From NCBI GenBank assembly GCA_001803565.1, contig MHDQ01000256.1, positions 1-15,184 of the forward strand: a stretch of 15,184 nucleotides of DNA. The letters run 5' to 3'. This DNA is from Nitrospinae bacterium RIFCSPLOWO2_12_FULL_45_22. GTDB lineage: Bacteria > 2-12-FULL-45-22. Positions 14,380-15,184 of the stretch are shown piece after piece (within the stretch, counting starts at the first letter, position 1; each line of letters opens with the position of its first letter). The notes under the pieces were generated by a model. It did no database searches, was not told where the DNA came from, and worked only from the letters and a program-made list of their open reading frames with translations. A program made the position numbers and the translations under genes.

Positions 14380-15184
14380 TTACAGGAGCTCATGCTCCCT
14401 CATCTCCTGCAGCTTTCTCCGCAGGATATCTACCTTGTCTTTATAATCCTTAGTAACTTTTTCTGCCTCTTCCAGGGTTCGCACCACATGGGGTGTGATG
14501 AGGGCAATAAGTTCGGTTTGCTTCATGGAGCGGTTGGTACTACTGAAAAGGTTCCCCAGCAGTGGCAACCGGCCGAAGAAAGGTACTTCTTCCCGGCTCC
14601 GGCGCCTGGTATCTTCCATTAAGCCACCAATAAGAAGTGTCTGACCATCCTGTACCACCAACGAGGTAAGGGCTTTCCGCTGAAAGATGCTTATATCGCT
14701 CTGACCCTCTACTGTTCGTGGCTGGGCCTCACTCACTTCTATGTTTAACTCTAAGGTGACCAAGCCGGTAGAGTTAATATGGGGGGTAACTTTGAGGATC
14801 ACCCCAGTATTACGGCGTTCGATAGTAGTCTGGACCGCCCCAGCCACGGTAACATCCCGGAACTCAGTCGTTACCAGGGGTACCTCGGCACCAATATCAA
14901 TCGAAGCTTCTTTATTGTCTGAGGCAATGATCTTGGGGGTGGAAAGGATATGTACTTTATTCTCGCTGGCCAGGGCATTTAAGGTAGCTATCACATCTCC
15001 TCGAACAACATTATAGGTAAGCCCTCCGGCTGGGATAGCCCTTTTCGCAATATCTGCCGCTATTCCTCCAAATTCGGTTCCTACCGTGGTACTCTTCGTG
15101 GTAAAGAGGGCTTCTATACCAAACTGGGTAGACCTATCCAGCGACACTTCGGCTATTAGGGCCTCAATAACCACCTGACGGGGC
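14380..15184 (-). CDS. Secretin, GspD/PilQ family (C-terminal part, cut by the window edge)
   Basis: The frame is open to the right edge, so the N-terminus lies outside. The codon at 15172-15174 is GTG but reads as an internal Val in PRQVVIEALIAEV, the usual start of the secretin core domain. About 267 residues are visible. They include NALASENKVHILSTPKI, IDIGAEVPLVT, a VILKVTPHINSTGLVTLELNIEVSEA strand set, SLVVQDGQTLLIGGLMED and the secretin signature VPFFGRLPLLGNLFSSTNR...ELIALITPHVV. A charged helical tail of about 30 residues follows (KVTKDYKDKVDILRRKLQEM). The protein should form the gated outer-membrane ring of a type II secretion or type IV pilus system. GspD is somewhat favoured over PilQ by the VEALIAEV and LLIGGLMED style. 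It reads toward ubiD with an 81-base gap and no clear terminator. Confidence 0.93.
   Translation of the reverse strand, partial: PRQVVIEALIAEVSLDRSTQFGIEALFTTKSTTVGTEFGGIAADIAKRAIPAGGLTYNVVRGDVIATLNALASENKVHILSTPKIIASDNKEASIDIGAEVPLVTTEFRDVTVAGAVQTTIERRNTGVILKVTPHINSTGLVTLELNIEVSEAQPRTVEGQSDISIFQRKALTSLVVQDGQTLLIGGLMEDTRRRSREEVPFFGRLPLLGNLFSSTNRSMKQTELIALITPHVVRTLEEAEKVTKDYKDKVDILRRKLQEMREHELL

Noticed and set aside
15172-15174. GTG as start codon of the secretin
   Set aside because: The frame stays open to the window edge, and PRQVVIEALIAEV is internal to secretins, so the gene is truncated by the window.

Overview
The window looks like chromosome from an uncultivated diderm bacterium of moderate G+C content (mid-40s by eye). 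An outer-membrane secretin and a GspE/PilB-type ATPase indicate two membranes. An HspR-type dnaK cluster, a DUF1844 protein, a UbiD-family (de)carboxylase and a thiolase are compatible with an anaerobic lineage such as Desulfobacterota, Nitrospirota or a candidate phylum. The sequence alone does not settle the phylum. No rRNA, tRNA, CRISPR array or insertion sequence was seen.

Layout: positions 1-336 hold a small exported protein. It converges, with overlapping stop codons, on a minus-strand sugar-nucleotide SDR enzyme of GDP-mannose dehydratase/reductase type (333-1298). A 486-base divergent intergenic region (1299-1784) carries a good sigma70-like promoter and several palindromes. It feeds a long plus-strand series: dnaK, a first dnaJ with a G/F-poor linker, hspR (MerR-type repressor), DUF1844, grpE, a second dnaJ, a GspE/PilB-like ATPase, pilM and an acetyl-CoA acetyltransferase-type thiolase (to 12105). 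Gaps are small or absent except for 175 bases before the DUF1844 gene, which hold a -10-like TATAAT and three consecutive hairpins. From 12106 on, all genes are on the minus strand: a 120-residue exported protein bracketed by repeat-rich intergenic DNA, a UbiD-family enzyme, and the C-terminal part of a GspD/PilQ-type secretin that runs off the right edge.

How the genes fit together: DnaK, two DnaJ proteins and GrpE form a complete Hsp70 machine, and HspR is its expected autoregulator. The same series continues, through overlapping genes, into an extension/secretion ATPase and the PilM scaffold, so pilus or secretion assembly may be co-expressed with chaperones. The ATPase is the most unusual protein here. 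Its N-terminus matches the two-part c-di-GMP-binding MshEN motif, and a complete-looking cyclic-nucleotide-binding domain is fused at its C-terminus. A second notable signal is a short peptide, FTV[T/S]D[K/R]R[Y/F], shared by the N-termini of the neighbouring DUF1844 and GrpE proteins.
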